A stretch of 64,000 nt of DNA from Paragyromitra xinjiangensis (taxonomy: Eukaryota > Ascomycota > Pezizomycetes > Pezizales > Discinaceae). Positions 34,808-45,880 of this stretch are shown here, piece after piece. Each line of letters starts with the position of its first letter. Position 1 is the stretch's first letter. Location of the stretch: NCBI GenBank assembly GCA_038503065.1, contig JBCAMK010000010.1, positions 62,001-126,000 of the forward strand, read 5' to 3'. The notes beneath the pieces are model-generated. The model had not been told where the DNA came from and ran no database searches. It saw only the letters and a program-made list of their open reading frames with translations. The translations under genes and the position numbers were made by a program.

Positions 34808-36768
34808 ATGCCTGGAGATTATGAGACCTTCGAAAATATCTACCTAGACCTTTCACGCCAGCCAGGTAAATGTCGATTCGCTGCGAGCGGGATGGGCTGG
34901 AAGCCCAGTGGTGGCGACACCTGGACATTGCAGAACACTGAGATCAGTAATGCCCAGTGGTCAAGAGCTGCGAGAGGATACGAAGTGAAGATTTTCACGA
35001 GGACTATGGGGATTGTGCAATTAGACGGATTTGAGGCTGATGTGAGATACAATCCTTTTGGTTAATTTTTTTCTTAGCCTTGCTCGGCCCTGATCCCACT
35101 CCGGAAGATTGTCAGAAACTCGTGTTCTTTTTCTTCCTAAGATTGGGATGGCAACTAATATGGGCCATTTCTATAGGATCTCGACAGAGTCAAAGACACC
35201 TTGAAAGCATACTACAAGATAAATATTGACCAACGAGAACACGCCCTCAAAGGCTGGAATTGGGGGAAAGCTGAGTTCTCGAAGCAAGAGCTCTACTTTA
35301 ATGTCGCCAATAAACCTGCGTTCGAGATTCCGTTTTCGGAGGTGTCGAACTCGAACTTGGCTGGAAAGAATGAAGTCGCCGTCGAGTTTGCAACTACAGA
35401 TGGCAGTAGTACCGGCGCGGCTAACGGCGACCATGGCAGGAGGAAAAAGAAGAGTGCCCAGCTGGATCAGTTGGTTGAGATGAGATTCTACGTCCCGGGA
35501 ACTGTCAAGAAGGGAGAAGGCGATGAGGAGGGAAGTGACAAGGAGGGTGAGGGTGAGGAGATGAGTGCAGCGAACTTATTCTACGATACCCTGAAGGAGA
35601 AGGCAGATATCGGGGAGGTTGCCGGTGACACATACGCTACCTTCTTGGATATTCTTTTCCTTACTCCTAGGTATGTGTACTCTCTATGTTGGGTGTCTTC
35701 GCAATACTGATGAGGTTCACCAGAGGTCGTTACGATATCGATATGTACGAGACTTCCTTCCGTCTCCGAGGAAAGACATACGATTATAAGATTCAGTACG
35801 ACAACGTCAAGAAATTCTTCCTTCTCCCCAAACCTGATGATGTTCACCACATGATTGTAATCGGTCTTGATCCTCCACTACGACAAGGTCAAACTAAATA
35901 TCCCTTCTTAGTCATGCAATTCAAGCGCGAGGAGGATATGGAATTCGATCTAAATATCACGGAGGAGGTATTAAAAGAGAAATATGATGGGAAGCTTCAA
36001 ATGCACTATGAGAACCCTGCATATCAGGTCGTATCGCAGATTTTCAAGGGCTTGACAGGCAAGAAAATCACCACACCATCTAGGGATTTCAGCAGCCATC
36101 ACCAACAGTCAGGTGTCAAATGTTCCCTCAAAGCAAATGAAGGCCACCTGTTTTGCCTGGACAAAGCATTTTTATTCGTGCCTAAGCCGGCGGTCTTTGT
36201 AGCCTTCGACAGAATTGCTCACGTCACTATGTCTCGGTAAGTTACCCAAGACAAATTGCTATAATCCAGTTCTAATATTCTTCTCTATAGTGTTGGTGGC
36301 TCGGTTTCTGCATCTCGCACATTCGATGTCACAGTAACCCTTAAGCAAGGTGAGGGTGGTGGTGAATACCAATTCAACAATATTAACCGCGAAGAGCAAT
36401 CCTCCCTCGAAGATTTCTTCAAGACCAAAAATCTTCGCATCAAAAATGATCTCGTCGATGATTCGAATGCGTTGCTCCAGGCCGCCTTGGAGGACGAAGA
36501 TGATGACATGGATGAAGACGTTGCCGTTGCCCGTGCTGATCGTGGCTCTGCAGATGAGGATGAGGAGTCTGTCGATGAGGACTTCCAGGCTGAGTCGGAG
36601 TCTGATGTTGCGGAGGAGTACGATTCTGCGCATGAAAGTAGCGGGAGCAGTGATGATGACGCAGGGCCGGATGCGGCGGCGGACGCTGATGAGGACGAGG
36701 AGATGGAGGATGCACCAAGTGAGACGGAGGCACCAGCAAAGAAAAAGGCAAAGACGGGTAAAAAATGA
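34808..36768 (+). CDS. POB3: FACT complex subunit POB3 (SSRP1 family)
   Basis: POB3 pairs with SPT16 to form FACT, the nuclear histone chaperone that reorganises nucleosomes during transcription and replication. The exons are 34808-35041, 35177-35670, 35724-36236 and 36291-36768, in consistent phases, for 572 residues, the usual length. The N-terminal SSRP1/POB3 PH-like domain begins MPGDYETFENIYLDLSRQPG, then SGMGWKPSGG and VKIFTRTMGIVQLDGF. The structure-specific recognition domain follows (VEMRFYVPG; YETSFRLRGKTYDYKIQYDN; VIGLDPPLRQGQTKYPFLVM). The middle PH pair contains GVKCSLKANEGHLFCLDKAF and FVAFDRIAHV. The tail is strongly acidic (EDEDDDMDEDVAVA) and ends in a short basic stretch, KKKAKTGKK. 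As in yeast, the HMG box of metazoan SSRP1 is absent. The identification is certain. Confidence 0.96.
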
Positions 36769-37882
36769 CTATCCGACATTCAGGTCAGGGAGTCAAAATA
36801 GAGGGCAACGCGACTTAGTATTTTTGATGGGATCAGAATAAGCACCGGTACCGCAATCTTACGGTTGATACGAAAAAGAAACACACGCTAAAGAGAAAGA
36901 AGGAAGGGGGGGTTATTTTGGTGATTGTATCATAGCTAAAATGAGGTTGTGTGTTTCTATGGTTTTTATGTAGCTCGACTAGGGAGGTTAGTTAGTAGTT
37001 TAATTTTCGTATTTCTTCCCATGGATGCAAATCAGGAGCGATGCTGGATCCAGCTCCATCCCCAAACTTGCAGAAGTATGATCAAAGAATATCGCGTGAA
37101 TTTGTTTGCAGAAGCTGGAGACTAACAGTGTCGCAATCCACTCCCTCACTCCACCCCCAATTACCTTTGTTCAGATGAAAGTTAGAGATGCAAAAGCTAG
37201 ACGCACCAACGTAAGACTCAGCCGTAACTACCGTTATCATTTCGAAGTTTTGGTAGGTGCAAATGGCAAAACTGGTTATAGGATCGATATCTCATGTAAA
37301 GGGTTGTCATAGGTTGAAGCGCGGTCGCTGGTGCTAAGCGAGTGATCTATTGTGATTCAAAATTAATGCTGTCCAATAGGTCGACCCAAGAAACCAGCTC
37401 GAGTGCCTCAAGCTGATACCTCCACAATCCCTAGCTGTTTGGGTAGGTCTGATAAAGGCTTTTGAAGCATCGTAGGGTGGAGGAGGGACAAATTAACTTA
37501 CCAGTGGCATTCGCTGCTAATAACACACGAGGACTCAGGTCACAGGGTTCAAACACCGTCTAATCTCTATCGCTTTAGACAGAACGGAGGCGCGTGAGAG
37601 TTTGTTAACATAGCCTAAGGTCATTCTAGCTTAATCGGTACTGGAACGAACGTTAGATAAAGCCTAGCAGTATCAGGCCGGGTGCTGCGGTGTGCCTGCT
37701 ATGAGCGTACTCCGGGGCTCCGAGTAGATAAATAGACATAAAACCGTCGGTCCCAGGTCTTCACTTCTTCATTCTTCTTCACTATTCAGGCTCGCCTTCT
37801 TACACTTCAAAAACTACCGTGGACCCTCGGCTATCAAATTACATCTAATTCACCGGTATCTCTGCCAAACCTCGAACACAGA
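36769..37882. other. Intergenic
   Basis: A short frame at 37106-37312 has no support. The part just before 37883 is the likely promoter and leader of the wall protein, with an AT-rich ATAAATAGACATAAAA stretch near 37727 that could act as a TATA-like element. Confidence 0.35.
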
Positions 37883-38484
37883 ATGCATTCTTCATCTCTT
37901 TTCTTCCTCCTCGTTCTTCTCCTCTCCTTTCTCCATAGCTCGTCTGCTATCCCTCAAGGTGTCTACGATATCATCGTGCCTCCTGGAGATACCCTCCCTG
38001 GTTGTGTTACTTCATATACTTCACTTTTTGGCATCTTGGCCATCGAAGGCCCCCCACGCAACGGTGGAATACTTCGTACATGCAAATCTCAGACAAGCCT
38101 AGCGATGACGCTCACTAACGGCGTATTGATTGACAGTCTGGGGAGGATTGGGTCAATCGTTGCTAACAGACAGTTTCAGTTTGATGGGCCTCCTGCTCAA
38201 GCAGGTGCCATCTACACTGGTGGATGGTCTGTTTGCTCTGATGGGGCTTTGGCCTTGGGAGCCTCGAAGCAGTTTTACCAGTGTGCTAGCAGTGACTGTG
38301 AGTACCTTCAATCATCCGGTTCTCACTTGCTTTGATGGCTTTACTTCCCTAGTTTTTTTCCCGTTGCGTATGGTTCAGTCACTGATTTTAGTTTCGTGAG
38401 ATAGTTATGAATATCTACGATCAGAGTATCGCGAGTTATTGCATGCCTATTACCTTGGAGATCACCGATCTTGTCGATTGTTAG
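37883..38484 (+). CDS. PIR-like cell wall mannoprotein (C-terminal PIR domain, no PIR repeats)
   Basis: The exons are 37883-38297 and 38405-38484, with a 107-nt intron in phase 1, giving 164 residues. The N-terminus [20 protein letters not shown] is a clear signal peptide with cleavage near SSA-IP. The body matches the conserved C-terminal domain of yeast and mould PIR/Cis3 proteins: [59 protein letters not shown], then, after the intron, [11 protein letters not shown] and LVDC at the end. Four cysteines in the usual places support a secreted, disulphide-bonded domain. The internal Q-rich PIR repeats that link yeast proteins to glucan are absent, so the wall attachment mode is open. Stand-alone C-terminal domains of this kind are common in filamentous fungi. 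Confidence 0.8.
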
Positions 38485-39218
38485 AGCAATTAGGAACCCT
38501 CGTTGGGATGGCGGATGTGATGAGGAGGTCTGTTCGGAGGACCAAAACGATTCTGGCATTCGAGCATCTCGAATACGTATCGATTCAGATGGAGAGTTTC
38601 TTACCTTTGCTTTCTCTAGACTTAGTTTTTATTGTGGACCCTGTTGGTTCATGTGACTCTCTTGGGTTCAATTTTTAGTAATAAATTAATTGACGTCAAG
38701 CCCATTCTCTTCTTCCTAAGCTTAGGCAGTAGATGATTTCACAAGTCAAGATCGCCCCTAAATCGTTTTATGGTTTACCTGAATGCTTAAGTTTGCGTTT
38801 CGAGCCGGGTGGTTTGGGGTTAGACTTGGCTGGCTAGTAAACCACCTATCAAGCGATTATCCTCCGTTACAACGTTGTGACTTCCGCGCCCACGCCAGAT
38901 TTATGCGGGTATTTCCTCCTAAGTTAAATGAATTCCAAAAACAGTGTTATTTTTGACAATTAAAGTTTATAGAAACTTTTTAGGGTCACAGGTTTCAAGA
39001 TGGCCACCTGGTAAGGGTTTTCTTGAGGTACTCAACTTACTCCTCAGGCCACACCAGTATTCAACTTCCCTCCATTGTATCAAGTGTATAATCTCAATAC
39101 CATAATAGATAATATATAAAAAAGAATAGCCTGCCCCCATAGATTTTGTCTCCCCACCGCAAAACATTAGCGCTACACCCCCCTCAAATATCAAGGATTA
39201 TTCTACTAAATACTCCAA
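38485..39218. other. Intergenic
   Basis: Frames overlapping this stretch are out-of-phase shadows or unsupported. AT-rich sequence near 39110-39215 is likely the promoter of the next gene. Confidence 0.4.
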
Positions 39219-39863
39219 ATGGACTCTACAAATCCTCACCAGCCTACCACTACCCCGGAGCCCACCACTCAAGACTCCAACTCAATCCATAGCATCTCAT
39301 CCGAGAGTAATGAAATCCCAGAAAACACCCACGAAAACACCACACTTATCCGAGCATTCTCCAACCCAGCACGCCTCCCAGCAGCCTCACCATTCAGCCG
39401 TCCACTCCAAGGCCATAGAACTAGACCCCACAACACCAATCATCCCACCCAGACACACGACAACGGACGTGATGAGCCAGTAACCTCCGCCCCACCCTAC
39501 TCCGTCAATCGTCCTCCGGGCGATCTAAGGTACGTATGGTTGTCGAATGCCGAGGGAGTCAATTTTGCTCCAGGTGGGTCTAATTATCGTCCTGTCGTGG
39601 CTAGGAACGTGCAGTTCCCAAGACGTCCGGTATCTGCGCCACCTCACTTACCGCCGAGTTACACGGTCGGTGAGGGTGCTCCGTACTCGGTGGCTGCTAG
39701 GGAAAAGGAAGAGGTGGACGGCGATGTGGATAGTCAGGTGTTGCTTACCAGGCGTCGGGATAGGGTTAGACGGTTGGGGCAGAGGCTGGCGGTGAAAGCT
39801 AAAATTCTTACGAAGCGGAAACCTGAAGATGATGGGAATGGTGAGGGTCGTCTTGGTGCGTAG
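39219..39863 (+). CDS. Disordered protein of unknown function (214 residues)
   Basis: This single exon starts at ATG 39219 (MDSTNPHQPTTTPEPTTQDS). The protein is rich in Ser, Thr, Pro and Asn for the first 100 residues. Short Pro-Tyr segments follow (TSAPPYSVNRPPG; SAPPHLPPSYTVGEGAPYS) that could bind WW domains. It ends in a basic, helix-prone tail (RRRDRVRRLGQRLAVKAKI, KRKPEDD). There is no signal peptide or membrane segment. PPxY-containing disordered fungal proteins are often arrestin- or ubiquitin-ligase adaptors, but nothing here is specific. Strong codon bias towards C in the third position supports real coding. Confidence 0.6.
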   Translation: MDSTNPHQPTTTPEPTTQDSNSIHSISSESNEIPENTHENTTLIRAFSNPARLPAASPFSRPLQGHRTRPHNTNHPTQTHDNGRDEPVTSAPPYSVNRPPGDLRYVWLSNAEGVNFAPGGSNYRPVVARNVQFPRRPVSAPPHLPPSYTVGEGAPYSVAAREKEEVDGDVDSQVLLTRRRDRVRRLGQRLAVKAKILTKRKPEDDGNGEGRLGA

Positions 39864-42214
39864 TGTGGTGGTGGTTGGGTGATGGTTTGCGGCGATTGTT
39901 TGTGTACTCTGTTAGTTGAGTATATTTTGTCGATTAGGCTGCTTTGATGGTGTTTCATTGACTTTCCGAGTTGTCGGATTGGTAGATTTGTTTATTTGTA
40001 GTACTTACGGATGGATGTTTCTCGTTTGAGCGATACTGCAGGTGTAAAAACTATAGACCAACTTTGAACGGAAATATGGTGGGGGAACGTCTTAACCTAG
40101 ACCACCTATTTTGAGCCGATATTCTGAGCCCCAACCCCAACCAAATTACTCAGGAAAAGATACAAGATCTACCATCATAGTAATGAAGCTCTGTATCTTT
40201 TTATAGGGCAGGAGCTAGGGGTTGTGGCGGAATAAAACCTCATTTTTGGCAGCAAAAAGTGTGGAGTGAAACATTCCCAGAAATACTAAGCATGTGATCT
40301 GATATACCCAGAGAAGATTTGTATCAAATTTCACTTTTGAGACTATATTTGAGTATTGACACTGGTACAGAGCCTAAATCTCGAGTGATGCCTGTTTAAG
40401 AGCATTGGTAGTGGAGATATTCGGATGGAAAGGTTTCCTATTGTATTTCACAAGGTACCAGCCAAGAATTGTAAGACAAGGGCGTTCCACACCCAAATTT
40501 GATTGGTCTAGGTTAAAGCTTGCATGGACCATATCATATCTAACAGCGAACAGTGATATAACCCAATTCTAGGCGAGGCGGTGAATCTTAATATGTAAAT
40601 TCCTATTCACGAAATCAGACTACAGAAAACCCTGAGCGAGGATCGTAGCGTGGGTTGTGGAACTGCACCAAAGCCCACGTTAGATGTCTTATTCCATCAC
40701 CGTTGATCACTTGATAGGTGTGATCTTATAGGTGTAATCTTATTAGATGTAATTAGATAAAATTCAAGACAACTTGAACCTGATGTGCACGTGTGGCTGT
40801 GAAAATCTGGAGCTGTTTCCGGTTATATACTCACCATTCCTTTGGAACTTAAGCTCCAGTGCGAGAGAGGTGGCGTCCTATTATACGGTATTTCACTTTG
40901 TATACGTACACACTCCAAAGTAGTGAATAAGTTAGTATCTTATTTCCCTACTTCTTCCTCCCAAATATCAGCTATCCCACTTTTGCTTTTTCCCTCTTAA
41001 GTAATCATCCCCTTGAATACAGTTCTTTCATGTCACCATCCTGTTTTTGTACCTTTTATAAGGTTACAGTTTACTTCTGCCATCTGAATTCGATACAATA
41101 CCAGACCGTTAAAGCAAGCTCCCACTTCAATGAAAACGTTTCTAGGTTTGTATCATCCATAATCGTGATACTGTTGCATTTTTAACGGTTCATGCCGAAA
41201 ACCCCCCGCTCTGAACTTTTCTTATCTTGAGATTAATGCCCTGAGAAGTGTATAGTCCTAGCATAGGACTCGAAATACGTCCAACAGGAAGTAGCAGGGT
41301 TCTATCGGAAAGTCAGTACGGTGAGTCCTGGAATGAACGGCATGTGAGGGGATATGAAAAGTCTCAGAGGTTAAAGGTGAGATTAAGCGAAAAGTTTAGA
41401 GCCCGAAGTGGATAGAGGAGTGAGAGTATGCTTAATACATAAAATTTTGGTGAGGCCGTACCCCTTTGAATAATCCGCTCTTGGGCGTATTGGGGAAACG
41501 TCAAATAAATGAGCCAGGTCGGGAAGGATGCTTCAGGAGAGCTATCAATCTTCTAGACAATCTCGTATTCAGACATGCCTATCGCCAATCCTTCCACGGT
41601 AGCCATAATATCGTCAGGCAGGTCGTTTGTTTCGATAACGAAGGATGACTTCGTAATCAAGCCCTTTAATAGCTTTCGAGTAATGCTAGGTGCTGTTAAT
41701 GGCTGCGACTGCTGACTGTTGGTGCAGCGTTGAATTTATTCTTTGACTCGTTAGAATTGGTCTATTTAATGGGTGATCTACTTGAGTAGTTGGGATTGCC
41801 GAAGACTGAAGCCATGTGGATAGTTAAAGAGTGATCTGTGTGGATGATAGAGGGGTGTTGAGGGATAGAGGGATGATAGAGGGGTGTTGAGGAAGGAAGA
41901 AACGTTTGTTACAAGAGATGGGAGGGATCGATCAGTATATCTCTTTGTGCTGTAGATTACATAGACTCATTATGTGAGTCAATCGTGATTATCTCGATTC
42001 TATTCTATGGCTGAGTTACTATCTTGACATATTTCTTGTTCACTAATCCTCTCCAGAGAACTTCAACGTCATCCCCCTCGGTAACCAAACAGCTGCAGCT
42101 TCACGCATAATTACGCAATCTCGCCCCACCTCATCTCTCTCCGAGGCCGAGTCTATAGATATCACCACTTCTCTCATCAATCCTCTGGGTGATTGAATCT
42201 GAATATTCCCCCAT
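39864..42214. other. Gene-poor DNA
   Basis: No gene is supported in 2.35 kb. Near 41840-41895 the 21-mer beginning GATGATAGAGGGGTGTTG is present twice, 36 bp apart. Bases 42043-42214 form the SelO leader, where the coding-like minus-strand frame is a shadow. Confidence 0.4.
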
Positions 42215-44208
42215 ATGCTCTTCAATCGCATGCGACTATCACACTTCGCCTCAAATCTCCAAACCTGCCGTCTACTATCCATCATGACACCCAACAGTCC
42301 CATCTCGAACAGCTTCGGAAACGGAACCTCCTCTGTATCTAAAAGTCCACTTCAAAGCAATCAAACCTGCGACACCACCTTCCCCGGCGTCTCCCTAAAA
42401 GACCTCCCAAAATCCAACATCTTCACCTCCAAGCTCCCCCGTACTGTCCCACCCCCAAATCCAGAACCAACAACTAACTCAACCAGCTGACCCTCTCTTC
42501 CCTACCCCCGAGTCCTCTGCCAAAGCCTCACGCACCTCCCTCGGCCCCCGCATGGTCAAAAATGCACTCTACACCTTCATCCGTCCCGACGCTACCGAAC
42601 CGAACCCCGAACTCCTCGCCGTATCCCCAGCTGCATTCCGCACCCTCGGCCTCAACCCCTCCGAGGCTTCAACCCCCGAATTCGTCCGTCTCATGGCCGG
42701 AAACGGCGGTTTCGAAGATGAAGTCTACCCGTGGGCGCAATGCTACGGCGGTTGGCAATTCGGACAATGGGCTGGGCAGCTTGGCGACGGTCGTGCAATC
42801 TCGTTATTCGAGGCGACTAACCCGGCTACCAAAGAACGGTACGAACTGCAGCTCAAAGGCGCTGGACAGACTCCATATAGTAGATTTGCCGACGGACGCG
42901 CGGTGCTGAGGAGTAGTATTCGTGAGTTTGTTGTGAGCGAGTATCTAAACAGTATCGGAATCCCAACCACCCGCGCGTTAAGCTTAACGCTTCTACCTGG
43001 GGAGAATGCGGTGAGGGAGAGGATGGAACCCTGTGCGATTGTGTGTAGATTTGCACAGAGCTGGATCAGGATCGGAACGTTCGATTTATTCCGTAATAGA
43101 GGAGACAGAGCGACACTACGGAAACTAGCAGACTACGTTAGAGACGAAGTACTGAAGCTCCCACCCCACGAAGGGAAAGGAAATAGATACGAACAAATGT
43201 ACAGAGAAATCGTCCGACGGAATGCCGAAACAGTAGCAAAATGGCAAGCATACGCATTCATGAATGGGGTTCTCAACACCGACAACACCTCCGTCCTCGG
43301 CCTCTCCCTCGATTTCGGTCCATTCGCATTCATGGATGTTTGTCCCCTCTTCTCCCCCTCTTGTCTCAACCCCTACTAACAACCACCAGAACTTTGACCC
43401 GAAATACACTCCAAACCACGACGACCACCTCCTCCGCTACTCCTACAAAAACCAGCCCACAATAATCTGGTGGAACCTCGTCCGTCTCGCCGAAGACACC
43501 GCCGAGCTCTTCGGCGCCTCCAACCCCGACGACCCAACATTCATTGAATCCGGCGTACAAACCCAAGAAGAAGGCGAAGCCCTCGTTAAGCGCGCTGAAG
43601 CAATCATCGAGTCTGTCGGCGAGGAATACAAATCCACCTTCCTAACCGAATATAAACGCATCATGTCATTAAAACTTGGTTTACAGGGAGTACAGGAGAA
43701 AGATATGGATGAGCTTTTTACACCACTACTTGAGCTACTAGAGGAGGTCGAGCTAGATTACCATCACTTTTTTAGACGGCTATCGGGGGCGGGTGTGTTC
43801 AAGACGTTGAACACAGGAAGCGAGGAGGATAAGACCAAGGTCGCCGATGCATTTCTTCAAAAAGACGGCTCCCACGGCGGTCTTTCACGGTCGGACGCAC
43901 AGAAGAAGATTCTAGCATGGCTAGAACTATATACCACTCGTATCAGAAACGAAACCCCGCAACAAGACGAACAAGAGCGAATACGGAAGATGAAATCCGT
44001 GAACCCGAATTTCGTACCGCGGAACTGGGTCCTCGATGAGATTATTAGACGGGTAGAAAAAAACGGGGAGAGGGAGGTGTTGCAGCGTGTTATGGAGATG
44101 GTGCAGAGGCCGTTTGATGATTCGTGGGATACGGATGAAGATGGTGGGAGGTGGGTGGGTGATGTGCCGGTTATGAGTAGGGCGACGCAGTGTAGTTGTT
44201 CTAGTTAG
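42215..44208 (+). CDS. SelO-family pseudokinase AMPylase, mitochondrial
   Basis: SelO proteins (yeast Fmp40) transfer AMP from ATP to protein hydroxyls in mitochondria and act in redox stress. The exons are 42215-42440, 42487-43337 and 43390-44208, in phase, for 631 residues, which is typical. The N-terminus MLFNRMRLSHFASNLQTCRL looks like a mitochondrial presequence. Family blocks follow: SLKDLPKSNIFTSKLPPDP (spanning the first junction), SLGPRMVKNALYTFIRP, CYGGWQFGQWAGQLGDGRAI, LQLKGAGQTPYSRFADGRAV, LRSSIREFVVSEYL, AFMNGVLNTDNTSVLGLSLD, FGPFAFMDNFDPKYTPNHDD. The active-site Asn/Asp of NTDN and DFGPF are intact. The protein ends SRATQCSCSS. Bacterial and animal relatives carry a C-terminal Cys or selenocysteine redox pair, so this Cys-x-Cys tail is the expected non-selenium version. 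Confidence 0.93.
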
Positions 44209-45085
44209 GGTTGGAGAGGGCCGAGAGGGGGTGTTGTATCATAGGCTTGTTTGTTTGGGATGATAGATGTGGGTTGTGAGGGGTTTGTTGGTTTTATGGG
44301 TTCTGGTGGGTGGGTTTAGGTGTTTTGATAGGCTTGAGGGGTGGGTCATGGTTTATCATTCGGTATTGTGTGCTAGTATCAAGATGGTTTTCGAGTAGGC
44401 TCAGCTATCTGTGCTTATATTCAAGTTCTACCTGCTCCTGCCACCTCATTAGCCCACCCGTTTTCGTCTCTAGGAAGACGGTAACAACCCTCTCTTTTAT
44501 ATCACGAGCCCTTTCTTTGGTGTTTGGTGACCCTTAAACCAAACCATAACCCTTCATACCGTTCTCCGCCCCAAAAATCCTCTTGGGATGGAATAAAGGT
44601 CGGGATCTCTCGTACTAGGTTCTGGATATCGATAGTTGTAGAGCAGATGAAGCGATTGACACGAACGGCGCCAGGAGCGGTGGTCGCAGAGGAACCTTCT
44701 AAAGGGCTAGTATCAATATCGTGAGAATGTTAGACGACGTCTATAGAATGTAGACTTAGAATAATGGGTTTATTCAGCTTTACTAACACGTATTTAGTTT
44801 ACAGTGTAACATATTGTGTGCTGTGGGGTCACATGTACGTACAGACGTAGATGTTATCACCACGGTTCTTATATAAGAATATTTGTTCTATAAGCTTGAG
44901 GGTATGGGATTAATCCAATCCCACATCTTTATAAGGTGATTGCACTACAGCAGTTCCATCACTCATAATTAGGCACTCCGTTAGACTCAAATATGCGAGG
45001 TAGTACGTAACCCGAGACAATCGCAATCCACCAATCAATCACACTCGCCGGGGATTAATCGGCGGAAAGGGATAGTCGGGTACCG
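44209..45085. other. Intergenic
   Basis: No gene recognised. The first 300 bp are G/T-rich and form the SelO 3' flank. ATTAATCCAATCCCACATC near 44909 may be a small palindromic word. Confidence 0.4.
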
Positions 45086-45129
45086 TATTATCTGGTGAAA
45101 TTCGGTTTGGCGCTAGTGGATAGAACATA

Positions 45130-45261
45130 CATTAACGTACATAAAAAGAAAGGAATACAGCTGGTCTAAGCTCTATCAGTGCTTTTCTACACCATCTTTG
45201 TGTTAGTGCTTTTGATTTCCGTGGATTTAACCTGATTTCTTTCTTTTTATGCACATCAATG
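45130..45261. mobile_element. Foldback element B inside element A
   Basis: The left end CATTAACGTACATAAAAAG (45130-45155) and right end (45236-45261) are inverted copies with 4 mismatches in 26. TA flanks both sides (45128-45129 and 45262-45263). It is 132 bp and non-coding. Confidence 0.65.
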
Positions 45262-45263
45262 TA

Positions 45264-45367
45264 CTCGGGGATGGGTGTAAAAATCGGGAAACGTGCACGG
45301 CCTTTGCCATACAAATTCGTATGAGAACAGGGATTGAAGCTTTCCGATTTTTACACCCATCCCCGAG
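45264..45367. mobile_element. Foldback element C (CTCGGGG family, copy 2) inside element A
   Basis: The first 24 bp, starting CTCGGGGATGGGTGTAAA, are perfectly inverted at 45344-45367. TA flanks both ends (45262-45263, 45368-45369). It is 104 bp and shares the CTCGGGG terminus with the elements at 17257 and 63138. Confidence 0.7.
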
Positions 45368-45411
45368 TATGTTCCACCCACTAGCGCCAAACCGAATTTC
45401 ACCAGATAATA

Positions 45412-45595
45412 CAGTCGCACCTCGCTATGCCGGAACTCAGTATGCCAAATCCCTTGTTGTCCCGTACAAAATGCCCTAGTCAAGACATTTTTTTTACTGC
45501 AAAACAAATTTGCTGTCCCGGGTTCTTCGGGAAAACTTGCTATCCCGTATGAGATCTACTGGATTCTGGGTGTCCGGCATAACGAGGTGCAACTG
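45412..45595. mobile_element. MITE D, pogo/Tc1-like ends, abutting element A
   Basis: The ends CAGTCGCACCTCGCTATGCC and, in reverse at the right, CAGTTGCACCTCGTTATGCC differ at two positions. TA lies at 45410-45411 and 45596-45597. The CAG..ACCTCG..AT terminus and TA duplication are typical of pogo/Tc1-mariner relatives. It is 184 bp and non-coding. Confidence 0.7.
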
Positions 45596-45880
45596 TACGG
45601 TATAAGTTCTTAAACTAAGGGCCTAGATCTATTTAAGAGGAAGAAATTCCCCGAGGGAAATTTTAAAAGTCTTGCTGGATAAGAATCCCCATGCTAGCTG
45701 CAGATTTAATTGCGGGTTGTGCTGAGCAGCAAAGATATGTACAAGTGGTAGCCAACAATTGTGGCGACAGCGTGCAACGCAACACCTCGCACATGAACAA
45801 CTTTTTGCTACCCACAACGAACTTTAGAGCCCAACATAGAATTAACTTATAAAATAAAAGAATACTAGCTAAGATATTAT
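45596..45880. other. Flank of the Tc1/mariner gene
   Basis: This should contain the 3' terminal inverted repeat of the transposon. I could not pair it with a matching repeat on the other side. CCAACAATTGTGG near 45753 is a short palindrome. Confidence 0.35.

Larger units (their letters stand above)
45086..45411. mobile_element. Foldback element A: 40-bp arms, interrupted at its tip by two other foldback elements
   Basis: The left arm 45088-45127 (starts TTATCTGGTGAAATTCGG) and right arm 45370-45409 are inverted copies matching at 38 of 40 positions. TA stands at both outer ends (45086-45087 and 45410-45411) and at the centre. Without the inserts, A would be an 82-bp near-perfect palindrome with the centre GAACATATGTTC. 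Elements B and C sit exactly at the central TA. Confidence 0.75.

Noticed and set aside
36285..36841. Ser-rich minus-strand and Arg/Met-rich plus-strand frames
   Set aside because: They are shadows of the acidic C-terminal exon of POB3.
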